Of a DNA stretch of 64,000 bases, positions 42,401 through 52,204 are shown piece after piece; positions within the stretch are counted from its first letter, which is position 1; each line of letters begins with the position of its first letter. This stretch comes from Posidonia oceanica (lineage: Eukaryota; Streptophyta; Magnoliopsida; Alismatales; Posidoniaceae). Where the stretch lies: contig JAZBRS010000077.1 in the NCBI GenBank assembly GCA_037176725.1, positions 2,232,001 to 2,296,000 of the forward strand, read 5' to 3'. A program made the position numbers and the translations under genes. A model generated the notes under the pieces. It made no database searches and was not told the DNA's origin. It was given only the letters and a program-made list of their open reading frames with translations.

Positions 42401-42494
42401 CCTCTTCTGGGTCTTGATAGGGCTTGCACCTTCCATTCCTAGTGGTCCGGTCGTGATAAGGCTTGCACTTTTCATTCTTGGCCTCTTACGGGTC
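36401..42494. repeat. Higher-order repeat block, ~1.73-kb period, right end of array
   Basis: The same kind of 2-bp-deleted marker unit seen near the left end recurs at 36401, 38664, 40395 and 42129. The last two spacings are 1731 and 1734 bp and the first is 2263 bp. The units around each marker are the same types as in the 0.5-5.6 kb block, but in blocks about 200 bp longer. The last block is cut at 42494 by the retrotransposon. Confidence 0.7.
42490..42494. other. Presumed target site (left copy of TSD), GGGTC
   Basis: The satellite unit reads normally up to CTCTTACGGGTC and the LTR starts at the next base. Ty3/gypsy integrases typically duplicate 5 bp, so GGGTC is the expected left copy. 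The right copy would lie past the window, after the 3' LTR, followed by the rest of the interrupted unit (TTGATAGGGCTTGC). Confidence 0.6.
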
Positions 42495-43221
42495 TGTTGA
42501 CACCCCATCTTGGCAGGCTTGGATCCTTGGAGCCCTCCTGGCGATTACTGGACTCAAACCCAAAACCAAACCCTAATCCTCTTCTTTACCCTCCAAAATC
42601 AGCCCATCTTGACCTAAGCCTTTACCCCTCTTCCCAAGCTCAAAACCTAACCAAAACCCATAGGAAAACCCACCAACACTCACTTAACAAGCCTACCCAA
42701 GAACCTAGGAATTTCCAAACCTAGACCATTCCCAAAAACCCTAGAAAACCTAGGCAAAACTCCCCTTTTTCTACACCTTGAAACCCCTCCAAAACCTTCT
42801 TAGAATCAAACCAAAACTTCAGGACCAACACCTCAAACCCTAGACTACCCACTCACCAATTTTCACCCCATTCCAAGACCCTTAAGACCCCCTTTCATCC
42901 AAATTATCCTTTTCTCTCTCTGGGATTATCATTTTCTCTCTCCTCTCTCTCTCTCCTAATTATCATCTCTCTTTTCATCCCCTTTTTGCCCCTTTTCTGG
43001 CCTGACTGTGGGCCCCCTTTGTACTTCTATCCCTTCTCTACCTTATTCCTATTTTTACTTTATTTTTAGCCTTTTTCCTGAATTTTAAAAATCATTTCTC
43101 TCCAACCTATCTCTTTTCCTTTTATTTCCCTCTTTTCCCCTTTTCCTTCTTCCTTCTCCTTTCCTTTTCTCTCTTTTGCAAAAAACCATGAAAACCCCTA
43201 AAAATCTGTAAAACCCCAAAA

Positions 43222-43229
43222 TATAAAAG
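43222..43229 (+). promoter_or_regulatory. Candidate TATA box in 5' LTR
   Basis: TATAAAAG lies in the A-rich part of the LTR. It is the best TATA-like octamer I noticed in the first kilobase of the LTR, but the surroundings are so A-rich that chance occurrence is likely. The transcription start is unknown. Confidence 0.25.
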
Positions 43230-44099
43230 AAACAAATCAGAACCCTAAGAAAAACAATTAAAAAACATTAAACAAGCAATTAAAAACCTAAACTTAACTA
43301 AATCAAACTAAAAGGAAAACCAAGCATGTAAGCAAAAAAATGCAAAACAAATCTAAAGAAAACACTGAAAAATCAAGGAGAAAACTAAAATAAAATCAAA
43401 ACCCACCAAAAGTAAAAAACCCCATTAGAAGAATTAAAAAACAAACCCTAAAAAGAAGAATTAAAAATCAAACACTAAAACAAGTAATTAAAGAAGCAAA
43501 AGACTTAACCTAACAAACCTAAGAAAAAACAAATTAAAAAACTCAATTAAAAGGAAAAGAAAAACACATTTAAAAGACTTAAAAACACCCCATCAAACCA
43601 GAGAAATCTAACTAAAAACTTCAAGAAAAATCAACAAATAAAAATCAAAGCATAATTTAAAAGACTTAAGAAAGAAAAAACCCTAAGAAGACTAAAACTT
43701 AAAAACCTGAAAACAACCCTGGTTAATACGAAAATAAATCCTAAAAAATCCTAATCAATATCCTAAGTGTCCAACAAGGGAAACACAATTTTTAAAACGA
43801 TTTAAAAAGGTTTAACAAACATTTAATCAAGTGAAAACTAATTAAAAGCAAAATCAAAACCTTAAAACCCTAATCAAGCCCAAAACACACTAATCAACCC
43901 AAAATGGCCATTAAAAAATTTAATTAAAATCCTAATTCACATCACAACCTTTCTAATATTTTTATTTATTTTTAGTTCATTTTTACATATTTTATTTCCT
44001 TACTTTTCCCTCCTTTTCTTTCCCTCTCCTTACTTTCCTTTCTTTCCCATTTTTTTCTCTGCTGGGCCCAATCCAGCCCGTTTCTCTTTTTCTTTTATT

Positions 44100-45650
44100 T
44101 CTTTTCTTTTTTTCCTTCGGCCCACGGTCCGACCCAGTGCTCCTTCTTCTTCCTTCTTCTTCCTCACGCGTCAACCGGTTTTCCTCCCGCGAGCTCGCTG
44201 CGACAGTCTTCCCTCCACCCGTTCAAATTCAAGCATCCATCCTGTCGTCTACAGCAGCTCGCCGCTCCTCCTTCATCTTAGCGGCTTTCCCGGAGCCGGT
44301 CACCTCGCCGTCTTCTCTGCTGTAGTGGCCGCTGCTGATTTCAAATTCCCAACGCGCCAGCAGCAGCTCCTCCTCATTTTTAAGCCCGTTCCTCCTTCAA
44401 TCCAGTGTGAGCGAACCGTGTGACCTGAGTGAGCAATCGAGCGAGAGCAATCGAGCCATCAGTGAGGAACCAGAGAGTGGAGAGGATCCCAGAGCAGAAT
44501 TCCACAGCGATCTTCCCCTCCTGAGCGACCTCCCTTCTCTTTCTCTTCACCTTCCAATTCCAGAAAAGAGAGAGCGAGAAGAGAGTGTCTGAGGGAGTCT
44601 TTGGCATCCCGGAGAGAGGCCACCCATTCCAGAGCAATCTCCACCCGAAGCCTTCTCCTTTCTCTTCAGAAATTCAAAAAATCCTCCTCTCCTTTTTCCC
44701 ACAAACCAGCACCACTCCAAGCCTTCATCCTTCTCCCAGTTGTCCCCCCAATCTCACCCAACTACCAACCTTCATCTCCCGACATCCCATTGCCTTTTCA
44801 CCACCTAAAACCGCCCTGAAACTCCACCTAATCACCACTGCAAGCCAACACAACCCATTCAACAATTCCCTCCACTCCAGTCCGCAACTTTCTTCCAAAC
44901 TCCACCCAGAGATTCACTGAACCTCCACCTTTCCAGAACACCAGACCTCGAACCCAACCATCCACCACAGCCTGCAGACTCCACTACAAACACTTGCCTT
45001 CTCCACTGACCAGAAACCGACCCAATCTCCAAATCTTCTCCACACTCTCCAGAAGCCCAATCCAACAATCCAGAATCACTCCCCGAGCCTCCAGCTACCT
45101 CCCGGAAGGCTCCACCAGCTCCGACGAGCAGCAACACCCTCCCCCCATCTCCAGTCACTTTGCTGAACCCAAAAGGTGCCAGATTCTGCTCCGAGCTTCG
45201 AAGCTCACGTCCGATCACTCAGGGAGCACCGGAAGCTCGCTCTGAGCCAGCTCCAACCTCCGCAAGCACCCGACAGTCGCCGCTGCAACTGCACGACCAT
45301 CGTCGGCCAGCTCCGACACTGCTGAGGTCGGGAGGACGCACCAGACACGCGAAAAGGTAATTCTTCACCTCCTCAGCTCTCTCTCCTTCCTTTGATGCTT
45401 TCCCGCCGACCAGAACCAGTTCTCCGGCCTTCCTGCTCCGTCCTCGACTCGCCGGTCAGTTCCTCTTCTCCGGCGCCGGTCCCCTGATCTCCGGACGCTC
45501 CGCCCAGCAGAACGGACTCCCGACGATTCCCAGAGCTCCGCACGGTCGCCGGCTACGTCCTCCGCCGTCTCGCGCCTCCCCAAGCCCCCTGTGTCGGCGG
45601 TGGTGAGCGCCGGTGGCTCACTGCTACAGTGCCAGCCACCGCCGGCAAAT
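44100..45650 (+). other. GC-rich zone of the 5' LTR
   Basis: The sequence changes from A/T-rich to GC-rich with many CCGG, CGCC and CTCC motifs. It includes GGCCCA-type motifs near 44.06-44.12 kb, a common plant promoter element. No ORF here carries a recognisable domain. This zone could hold the promoter or the start of the transcribed R region, but that is inference. Confidence 0.4.
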
Positions 45651-46650
45651 CACTGTGCATTTATTTTCTTAGTTATAAGATTTCTGTGCAGATATTGCAT
45701 GTTTGCCTTAACTTTTTTAATTTTTGCGTTTCAGTCCTCTATCCATTTAATATGCTTAGTTTTTAATTAAAAACCATGCTAAATTGCTGCTTTTATCTCT
45801 ACTTTTCAGTATTTTCTTTCCAGTTCTTTTACTGTGCTGTGCTGTTGTATCTTTTTGCATTTTAGCCCTTCTGTTTTTTATTTTTGCATATAGGTCCTGC
45901 CCTAAATCAGTTCATTTAATTGCATATAGTTTACCATATGAAATTGCATTCTGCATCCCTGCATGTTTTTGATTTTGCATATAGGTCCATGCACTGTAGA
46001 AACTTAGGTTTTATTTTTTATTTTTGCTTGTTGTATTGCATTTTCTTCCCTCTGTTTTCTGGCATTTGCATTTAGGTCCATTTTAAATGGACAGTAACCA
46101 TTTGCATGCATTTTTGCTTACTGCATTGCATTTTGGCCCCTGTTTTTTTCAGAAATTGCACATCAGTCCTTTTCAGTGTTTTCAGAGCATATTTACCATA
46201 CAAAATTGCATATTTGACCCCTGCATGATTCAAAAATCACACATAGGTCCTTGCATCTTTTAAAAACCATGTAAAAAGACTGTTTTGCCCCTAAAGCTGC
46301 ATCTTAGCTCCTATGCTTACAAAATTGCATGTAGACCCTCCACTTGCATTCCCAGACTCCCCAGAACCCTGTTTTCTAGAAAATTTGCATTTTAGACCCT
46401 AGTTTTTTCCAAAATTGCATTCTGATCTCTTTTGTTTTCAAAACTTCTTCCAATGCATACCCTCTTTTCAAATTAGCTTTCTGAGTCCAGTCTTTTGCAA
46501 AATAACCCTCTGCCCTCTCCTGTTTTCAAAACCCTCCTCTGTGGACCCCATCTTTTGTGAAAATTTGCATTTCAGCCCCTTTTCTTTTTCAAAAATGCTT
46601 TTGAGCTCCTGTCTTTTCCAAGTTTGTTCCCCTTGTTTCTTTTTTCTTGT
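45650..46650 (+). repeat. Degenerate GCAT-type repeats in the LTR
   Basis: A loose motif of the form ATTGCATNTNGGTCC or TTGCATTTTGGCCCCT recurs many times with irregular spacing of roughly 25-60 bp. It looks like an old, decayed tandem array inside the LTR. No coding potential is seen. Confidence 0.5.
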
Positions 46651-47372
46651 GCATGCATTCTACATTCATTTAGTCTTGCATTTTAGCATCCTTTTGCACA
46701 CACTAAGCACCTTTAGCTCCCCTTCACTTGGGAGGACCTTTTGCACAACCCTAGGACCTCCTGAACATTTAGATCTACTCTTCTCCCCTGTTCTGGCCTT
46801 CCTGCCTTGAAGCTGCGATATCTTCCGATCCGGCCGTTGGATCTTCTCAAGCAAGCTGCCCAGGCGACCGCAGCGAAGCGCTCTTCAGCATGGACCAAGC
46901 AGATCTCAGATCAGGCTCCCGGATTTCCAGGTATGTCCTCCTGAACCCCTGCATTGCATTCATTTGCATGCCATTTGCATAGTTTTCCTCGTTTTCGATT
47001 TCTGTTTCTTTGAGCATGTAGAATAGGGCCTCCTCTTCTTGTCTATCAGCTCAGATCTCCATTTCGCGTTTCCCTATGTATTTTGTGTTGAGTTTTCCCT
47101 GGATTTACCACTTAATGTGACTTTCTTCCCCCTTTTCCACGATCCGATCGCATCGCGAGCCTTGGGCAGCATGCGAGACACACCGTGGAACGGTTCAGTG
47201 GGAAATGGTCGCAAAAGAGGTGGTAATCCCCCCGTTTGCTCACTCTCCCCTTTGTAGGTCTTCACACCTACTCTGTGTGGCCCTGAACAGCGCCTGTTCT
47301 CACACATGCGCTGTTCTGCTTCTCCTTTTTCTGCTTCTAATCTTTTCTTTGCATTTGCATTCGCACAGCTTT

Positions 47373-47640
47373 CCGAGGTTTTATCTCGCAGCTTTTGGCA
47401 CCGTTTTGCGTGCCCGCTCTCGTTTCGGCACCGTTTTGCTTGCCTGCTTCGTCTTTCGCGTCGTTTTGCGCGCTCGCCCTGTTTTGGCACAGTTTTGCGT
47501 GCCCGTCATCATCTTTTTGCGTGCCGCCTTGCTTTCTCGCCCGTTTTGCGTGCCGACCTTGTCTTTTTGCACCGTTTTGCGCGCTTTCTTGTTTTTCGCC
47601 TCGTTTTGCGTGTTTTACGCCGTTTTCTCTTGCATGTCGA
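47373..47640 (+). repeat. ~30-bp tandem repeat in the LTR (CGTTTTGCGTGCC type)
   Basis: GTTTTGC cores occur at about 47403, 47433, 47463, 47492, 47514, 47543, 47573 and 47603, a regular step close to 30 bp. The consensus resembles CCGTTTTGCGTGCC followed by a pyrimidine-rich half. 30 bp is a multiple of 3, which explains the spurious Cys/Phe/Arg/Ala-rich ORFs here. Confidence 0.7.
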
Positions 47641-47925
47641 TCGCATTGCATGGTTTTGCTGCTGTTTTGCTTTTTCGCTTGCATTTGCATATAGGGCTGT
47701 GATGCTTACTGCCTGGAGTTCTCACAAGCCCGATTTCGCCCGGTTCGGAACACAGACAGCGTAGCTGAGCACTTAGACAACACGTTTACTTCCTTGCCCT
47801 GCATCTCTCCACTTAGAGCACACCTTGAGCATTCATTTAGGCATTCATAGGCACATAGGCATTCAACCCTGCATTTCCCTGCGTATGCGAGCGTGAGCCT
47901 AGAAAGACCGATTCTCGGGCGTGTC

Positions 47926-47947
47926 GGGGGTGCCTAACACCTTCCCC
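47926..47947 (+). promoter_or_regulatory. Small hairpin near LTR 3' part (GGGGGTGCC...CACCTTCCCC)
   Basis: GGGG at 47926-47929 can pair with CCCC at 47944-47947, and GTG with CAC around the loop CCTAA. A similar string is, from memory, common in plant Tat-type LTRs. It may sit in R/U5 RNA and serve end formation or packaging, but no function can be shown here. Confidence 0.35.
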
Positions 47948-48268
47948 GCACGTAACAGGAGTCCTTGCCCTGTCTTTTGGCCCGCAATGACCATACTGCC
48001 CTTATCCTAGGCTAGAGTCATCTCATTTGCATGTATTTGCATTTGTTTCCTTTGCATTGCTTTGCTTTGCATTTCTTGCTTGGTTTTGCGCGTTAATTCA
48101 CGCATTTCCCTCGGTTTTCCTTGTCTCCCGTTAATGGACATGGTGGCGACTCTGATTTGTCTTATCTTTCTCTTTTCTCCTCGATTTCAAGTGTTTTCGA
48201 GTCGAGCCTCTTCCTCGGATCCAATCCCCGCTAAATAGCGAGCCTGATTCCGATCAGGATCGCTACAG

Positions 48269-48286
48269 TGGCGACTCCACTGGGGA
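48269..48286 (+). promoter_or_regulatory. Primer binding site, complementary to tRNA-Arg 3' end
   Basis: TGGCGACTCCACTGGGGA starts one base after the LTR terminus CTACA. It matches the complement of the 3' end of plant tRNA-Arg(ACG), CCA included, at 17 of 18 positions (A instead of G at position 11). A tRNA-Arg primer is known for Ogre-type elements. A shorter lookalike, TGGCGACTC, sits at 48144-48152 but matches only 9 bases. Confidence 0.85.
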
Positions 48287-49597
48287 TAGCTAGACTCCGG
48301 CTTTCGTTCCCGGCTTTTCGCTCGCCTGTTTTCGCAGTTTTGCCTGCCTTGTGTGCCTTCTTTGCCTGCTTCCCTCGTTTTTCTGTGCAAACTCCTAGAA
48401 AGTCGCTTTGTGGCTACTTTGCTTAGGTTTTGCACCTCTTTCGCCTCGATTTGCGCTCCCTTTCGCTTGGCTTTGCTTCTCTGCTTGTTTATTTACTTAT
48501 TGTCTTGCTTATGCTCTTACTTCCTTTACAGCTTACTTGTCTTTATTTTCCTTGCCTTACTTGCTTATTACTGCTTTAGTTATCGCACATTGCATGTCTA
48601 CACACTTGTTTGGCAATAATACATGCTTTTTGAATGTTGAATGCTTCTTTTACACCTTTGCTATGTCACTACGCACGCACATGCCTTCCATGCATGCCTT
48701 TTGACTTGATGAATGTTTTTCTTCACCATTATGCTCACAAACACCTGCACATGCCATGCACTTGCCTTTTGTTGTGTTGCATGATTGTCTGCCTGCCATG
48801 CTTGACTGATTTTCTTCCCCTTTGCACATGCCATGCCTAGGATAGTAGAGACTTGTTTGCTCTCCCCAGGGTTAACTAAAAGCCGCAAGTAAAAAGAACT
48901 TCTAGGAGCAACTAGAGACTCTGAACAATCCTTCACTCCCTCTGGTTAATAAAATGTGCAAGATAAAAGACTTTAAGCATTTGCATAAGCATCATATAGG
49001 GCATGCATTCTTCTCATCTGAGTCCACCTATTAGTCTGCGAAGGACGGTCCTGGCTTCTTGTTCCACTGCTTTGGGCGTGGCACGAGTCAGTCGGTCTGT
49101 CCCCCCCTCGTCCGGGGGTCGTGTCGGTGTTAGTAGAGGGTACCACCCACGCTTTGGCGGGGTAGAGGCCACCAACGCACCACCCTGTCATTTCCTGAGC
49201 TTTGGGCCGGGAGTTAGACAGGCGACCTACTTTTTCTGACCTGAGTCGGTGACCCGTACACCCAGGGGTACCCGGAGTAGACAACCTTGCTAGGAAACAC
49301 TAGTTAGGTGAGGGGGGCATACTAGAAAGCATGCATATCATTCATGCCATTTAACTAACTCATTTGCATTCATCTTTTAGTTTCTAACCCTAATTTCCTT
49401 CTGTTGTGTCAGCGTGATCGGTATAGCGAGTTTCCCTTTGCTAGAGCTCGAGTATCGACCCCCGTTGACACCCCTTTTGCGACTTCATTCACGACCATTC
49501 CCCTTCCGGGCTATCCGCACTTGTGACGATAGCTCCTCTTAGGACTCACCGCTTGAACACTCGTCGCAGCCCTATTCTCACGCGATCTAGGTCAGCA
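48287..49597 (+). other. 5' leader between PBS and gag
   Basis: About 1.3 kb with no ORF over roughly 100 codons and no recognisable domain. Legume Ogre elements carry an extra ORF1 here; this copy does not. The first 450 bp are T/C-rich with many TTTGC and CTTGC strings, and the rest is mixed. A GC hairpin (CCCCC/GGGGG) lies at about 49103-49118. Packaging signals would be expected here, but none can be named. Confidence 0.6.
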
Positions 49598-52150
49598 ATG
49601 GCCCAGTACGTTAGTGAGCCTCTTTTCACTCCTGTCACGGAGGGTGTTTCCATTCCGGCCCCTCCAGTTGCTCCTTCTGTCCCTCTTGTTCTCCCTCCGA
49701 CGCCAGGGTTTCCTCCTCTGATGTCTCTAGGTTCTCAGTACGTCCCGGGACAGTGGCAAGCATCTCTTCCTCTGGATCCGGTCGCCGAATCTATCTTGAC
49801 GACCGTCACTCGTGTTTCGGAGACGCCACTACCCCCTCCATCCCAGGGATACGTCGCTTTCGACATCCCTTCCACCATCGCTGCGACCTTTGCTGTAGAA
49901 TCCTTCCCTCCCGGACAGTCTGTGTCCGTGCCACTTGTTTCTCAGCCTTCGCCGGCACTGCACTTCAGCGTCCCCACTGGCGAGACGCCCGAGGCGCAGT
50001 ACCAGCACCTGATGGAGCTTGCCCAGAAACTGCAGGGCATGGCTCTATCAGTTCGTCCTTCTTTTATTCCTGTCGTTCCTGAGGTTCCTCTGAGGCCAGT
50101 TCCTGCATTCCATGCATCGACCTCCACACCTCCGCCTCGACCATCGTCTCAACTGCTCACGGTTCCGATGATGGGGGCCCATTTGCCGCCTCCTACTGCA
50201 CAACACTTAGCACAGCATGCTCCACTTCCCTCTGGTGGTCAGTCTTTTGGACCGGCTGGAGCCCAGTACCTCACTGGCTCGCTGTCTGGCACCTCGCCTG
50301 TACAGCAACTGGTGCTCCGTCATCCTACCCCTGTCACAGCACAGCATGGCATCTACTCTTCTCCTCTGCACCAGGTCCAGCATCCTGCATACACTCCTGC
50401 ATACACAGTCCCCCAGCACGGATACGCCGGCCATCCCATTGCTCCACCAGGCGACGCTATGGTAGATCCGGAGGAGCACTTAGGTGCGACCCATTTGGCG
50501 TATGCGCTCGCTACCCCTGCTGATCCCTCTCCTACAGCAGCAATCCCAGACCCCATCAATAACCGGATGGACGTCTTGGAGAAGGCACTACGACTAGTGC
50601 AGGGTACTGAGCACCAGACCTACCAATTCCGGGACCTCTGCTGCTTTCCAGAGGCGGTACTCTCTCCGAAGTTCAAGATCCTAGACTTCGAGAAGTATAA
50701 TGGTAGGGGCTGCCCCGTAGCACACTTGAAGGCGTATTGCGGTGATTTCGCTCAGCTTCAGGCTGACGAGAGGTTGCTGATCTGCTTGTTCCAGAAGAGT
50801 TTGACCGGGCCGGCACTCAAGTGGTTCACATCGCTTGATATGTCAGCCATCAAGACTTGGAACGACCTCAGTCAGGCGTTCCTGGAGCAATACTCCTTCA
50901 ACCTCGATCTAGTCCCAAAGAGGGCGGACTTGATCGCAATCAAGCAGAATTCTGGCGAGCCGTTCGGGGAGTACGTCGGCCGCTAGCGCGCCCTTGCCTC
51001 TCAGGTTCGAGATAGACCCTCTGACGAGGAGTCTATCGAGATCGTTATCAAAGGGGCGCAGCCGTCTCTCGGAGCTCTGCTTAGCATCCAACCAGTCACT
51101 ACTTTTGCGGCACTTATCAGAGCTGGAGCACGTGTGGAGAGTTCTTTGCGGAGTGGCAACTTCCCAGCTTTCTCTGCGTTCGCTAAGCAGGCAGTGATCA
51201 GCAGCAACAGTGCCAACAGCAGTGCCTCCAACAACAACAACAGCGGCAGCAGCAACAACTGCCCGAAGAGGAAGGATTCGCCGAAACCCGCTGTTGCATT
51301 TGTCAATTCTCCTACTGTGCCTGTTCGCTTGCCATCTCGGCCTACCCCAGCTCAGATGGTGTACGCTCCTGCACCTAGGAATCCACACACACCACACATC
51401 ACTACCACCGCTAGACCGGTCTATCCTGCCGCACCGGTTCAGCAAGGCTCACACCCAAGGCAAAGAAGGCCACCCATTGAGAGGCATAGTTTCACCCCAC
51501 TGGTGGAACCACTCACGGCCATCTTGCCAAAGGTTGCATCGCTCCTGAAGTTCCCGGAGGTTCATCCGCCGCCAAGTCCTCTGCCGCATTGGTTTAGGTC
51601 GGACCTCTTCTGCAATTTCCATTGAAGTGTCGGGCATTCGACGGACAATTGCTTCTCCCTGCGGAACGCAATTCAGGACTTGATCGAATCGGGAACGATT
51701 GTGATCGACACGCACGAGGCATCCACTCAAGCACACACTCATGCATCTGCACACTCAGCTGTTCCCCCTCATTCTGGCATCACCCGCCAACCCTTACCGG
51801 AGCACTCTTATCCGGAAGGGGCGGGAACCTCAGGCATCCACTCGGTCTTTCCCTCTGGGCCTGCTACCTCTGTGGTCGACCCTTCTGATCTCATCTCTGA
51901 CATCTCTGAGCCTTTCCCAGTCAGTCTCTATCTCGCGGCAGTTGCCGGCTCCGAGTCGGGAATTCACTTGATCCGACCGCATGCCAGGCCGGAGCGCCCT
52001 CTCGCGCCTCCCACCGTGCTTCCCCAGGCTCAATCCCCTGTGCACCTTCTAGCTAGGGCCCAGCCTAGTTCCCCCATCCACCTCTTAGGGCGACCTCAGC
52101 TACACCTTCTAGGTAGACCTCAACCTACCCCAGCCTTCCCACCCCAATAA
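49598..52150 (+). pseudogene. gag: gag (capsid-like polyprotein), interrupted by stop codons
   Basis: Gag forms the particle that packages the retrotransposon RNA. The first ATG is at 49598 (Met-Ala-Gln-Tyr). An in-frame GTG lies 75 bp upstream and is unlikely to be used. The first ~350 residues are Pro/Ser/Thr-rich. The conserved Retrotrans_gag region starts at about 50668 and includes FEKYNG, LLICLFQKSLTGPALKWF and YVGR. The frame then meets TAG at 50984-50986, where relatives have Trp. It continues open to TGA at 51623-51625, inside a Zn-knuckle-like C-x2-H-x4-H-x4-C (Cys codons at 51611 and 51650), and ends at TAA 52148-52150. All pieces and the downstream protease are in the same frame, so gag-pro was one ORF. 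The 5' part is well conserved in layout with Tat gag. Confidence 0.85.
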
Positions 52151-52204
52151 CCATGCCCTCTAGAGAGACCTCAGTACCCCGTAGGTCCCCCTGTAACCTC
52201 TCCT

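Larger units (their letters stand above)
1..42494. repeat. Tandem satellite array, ~81-bp dimeric unit
   Basis: The whole stretch is one tandem array with no unique sequence. The usual unit is about 81 bp and consists of two related half-units. The first (~42 bp) contains GATAAGGCTTGCACTTATC followed by ATTCCTGACCTCTTCCGG. The second (~39 bp) contains GATAGGGCTTGCACCTATC followed by ATTCCTGGCGGTCC. Each half-unit has a 7-bp inverted repeat around the loop GCTTGCA. Units differ by scattered substitutions and a few 1-3 bp indels, so the array is old but locally homogenised. Since 81 is divisible by 3, long ORFs occur on both strands, but they have no codon or domain logic. The array starts before the window and is cut at 42494 by an LTR retrotransposon. 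A role in centromeric or other heterochromatin is possible but not shown here. Confidence 0.97.
42495..48267 (+). repeat. 5' long terminal repeat (5773 bp)
   Basis: The left end is fixed by the jump out of satellite sequence and by identity with 63794-64000 (2 differences in 207 bp). The right end is set at CTACA, one base before the PBS, giving TGT...ACA termini. At 5.8 kb it is among the larger LTRs known for plants. It has distinct zones: A/C-rich with telo-box-like AAACCCTAA motifs (42.5-43.9 kb), pyrimidine tracts (42.9-43.2 and 44.0-44.2 kb), a GC-rich part (44.1-45.65 kb), degenerate GCAT repeats (45.65-46.65 kb) and a 30-bp repeat (47.37-47.64 kb). ORFs inside it are short and show no recognisable domain. 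The right end rests on the PBS only, since the 3' LTR end is outside the window. Confidence 0.88.

Noticed and set aside
1..42494. CRISPR-like look (short dyad repeats with variable stretches between)
   Set aside because: The intervals are themselves repeats, not unique spacers. There are no cas genes, and the window is clearly plant.
42560..43900. Degenerate telomeric repeat
   Set aside because: AAACCCTAA motifs are scattered and not in tandem, so they are telo-box-like promoter motifs at most.
44585..45360. ORFs of 60-120 codons in the GC-rich LTR zone
   Set aside because: Pro/Ser-rich composition-driven ORFs, overlapping on both strands, with no recognisable domain.
47205..47764. Cys/Phe/Arg-rich ORFs of 150-165 codons in the LTR
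   Set aside because: Produced by the 30-bp tandem repeat, which is a multiple of 3. Three frames are open at once.
48944..48949. AATAAA as the element's polyadenylation signal
   Set aside because: It lies in the internal leader after the PBS, not in the LTR R region where the retrotransposon RNA must end.
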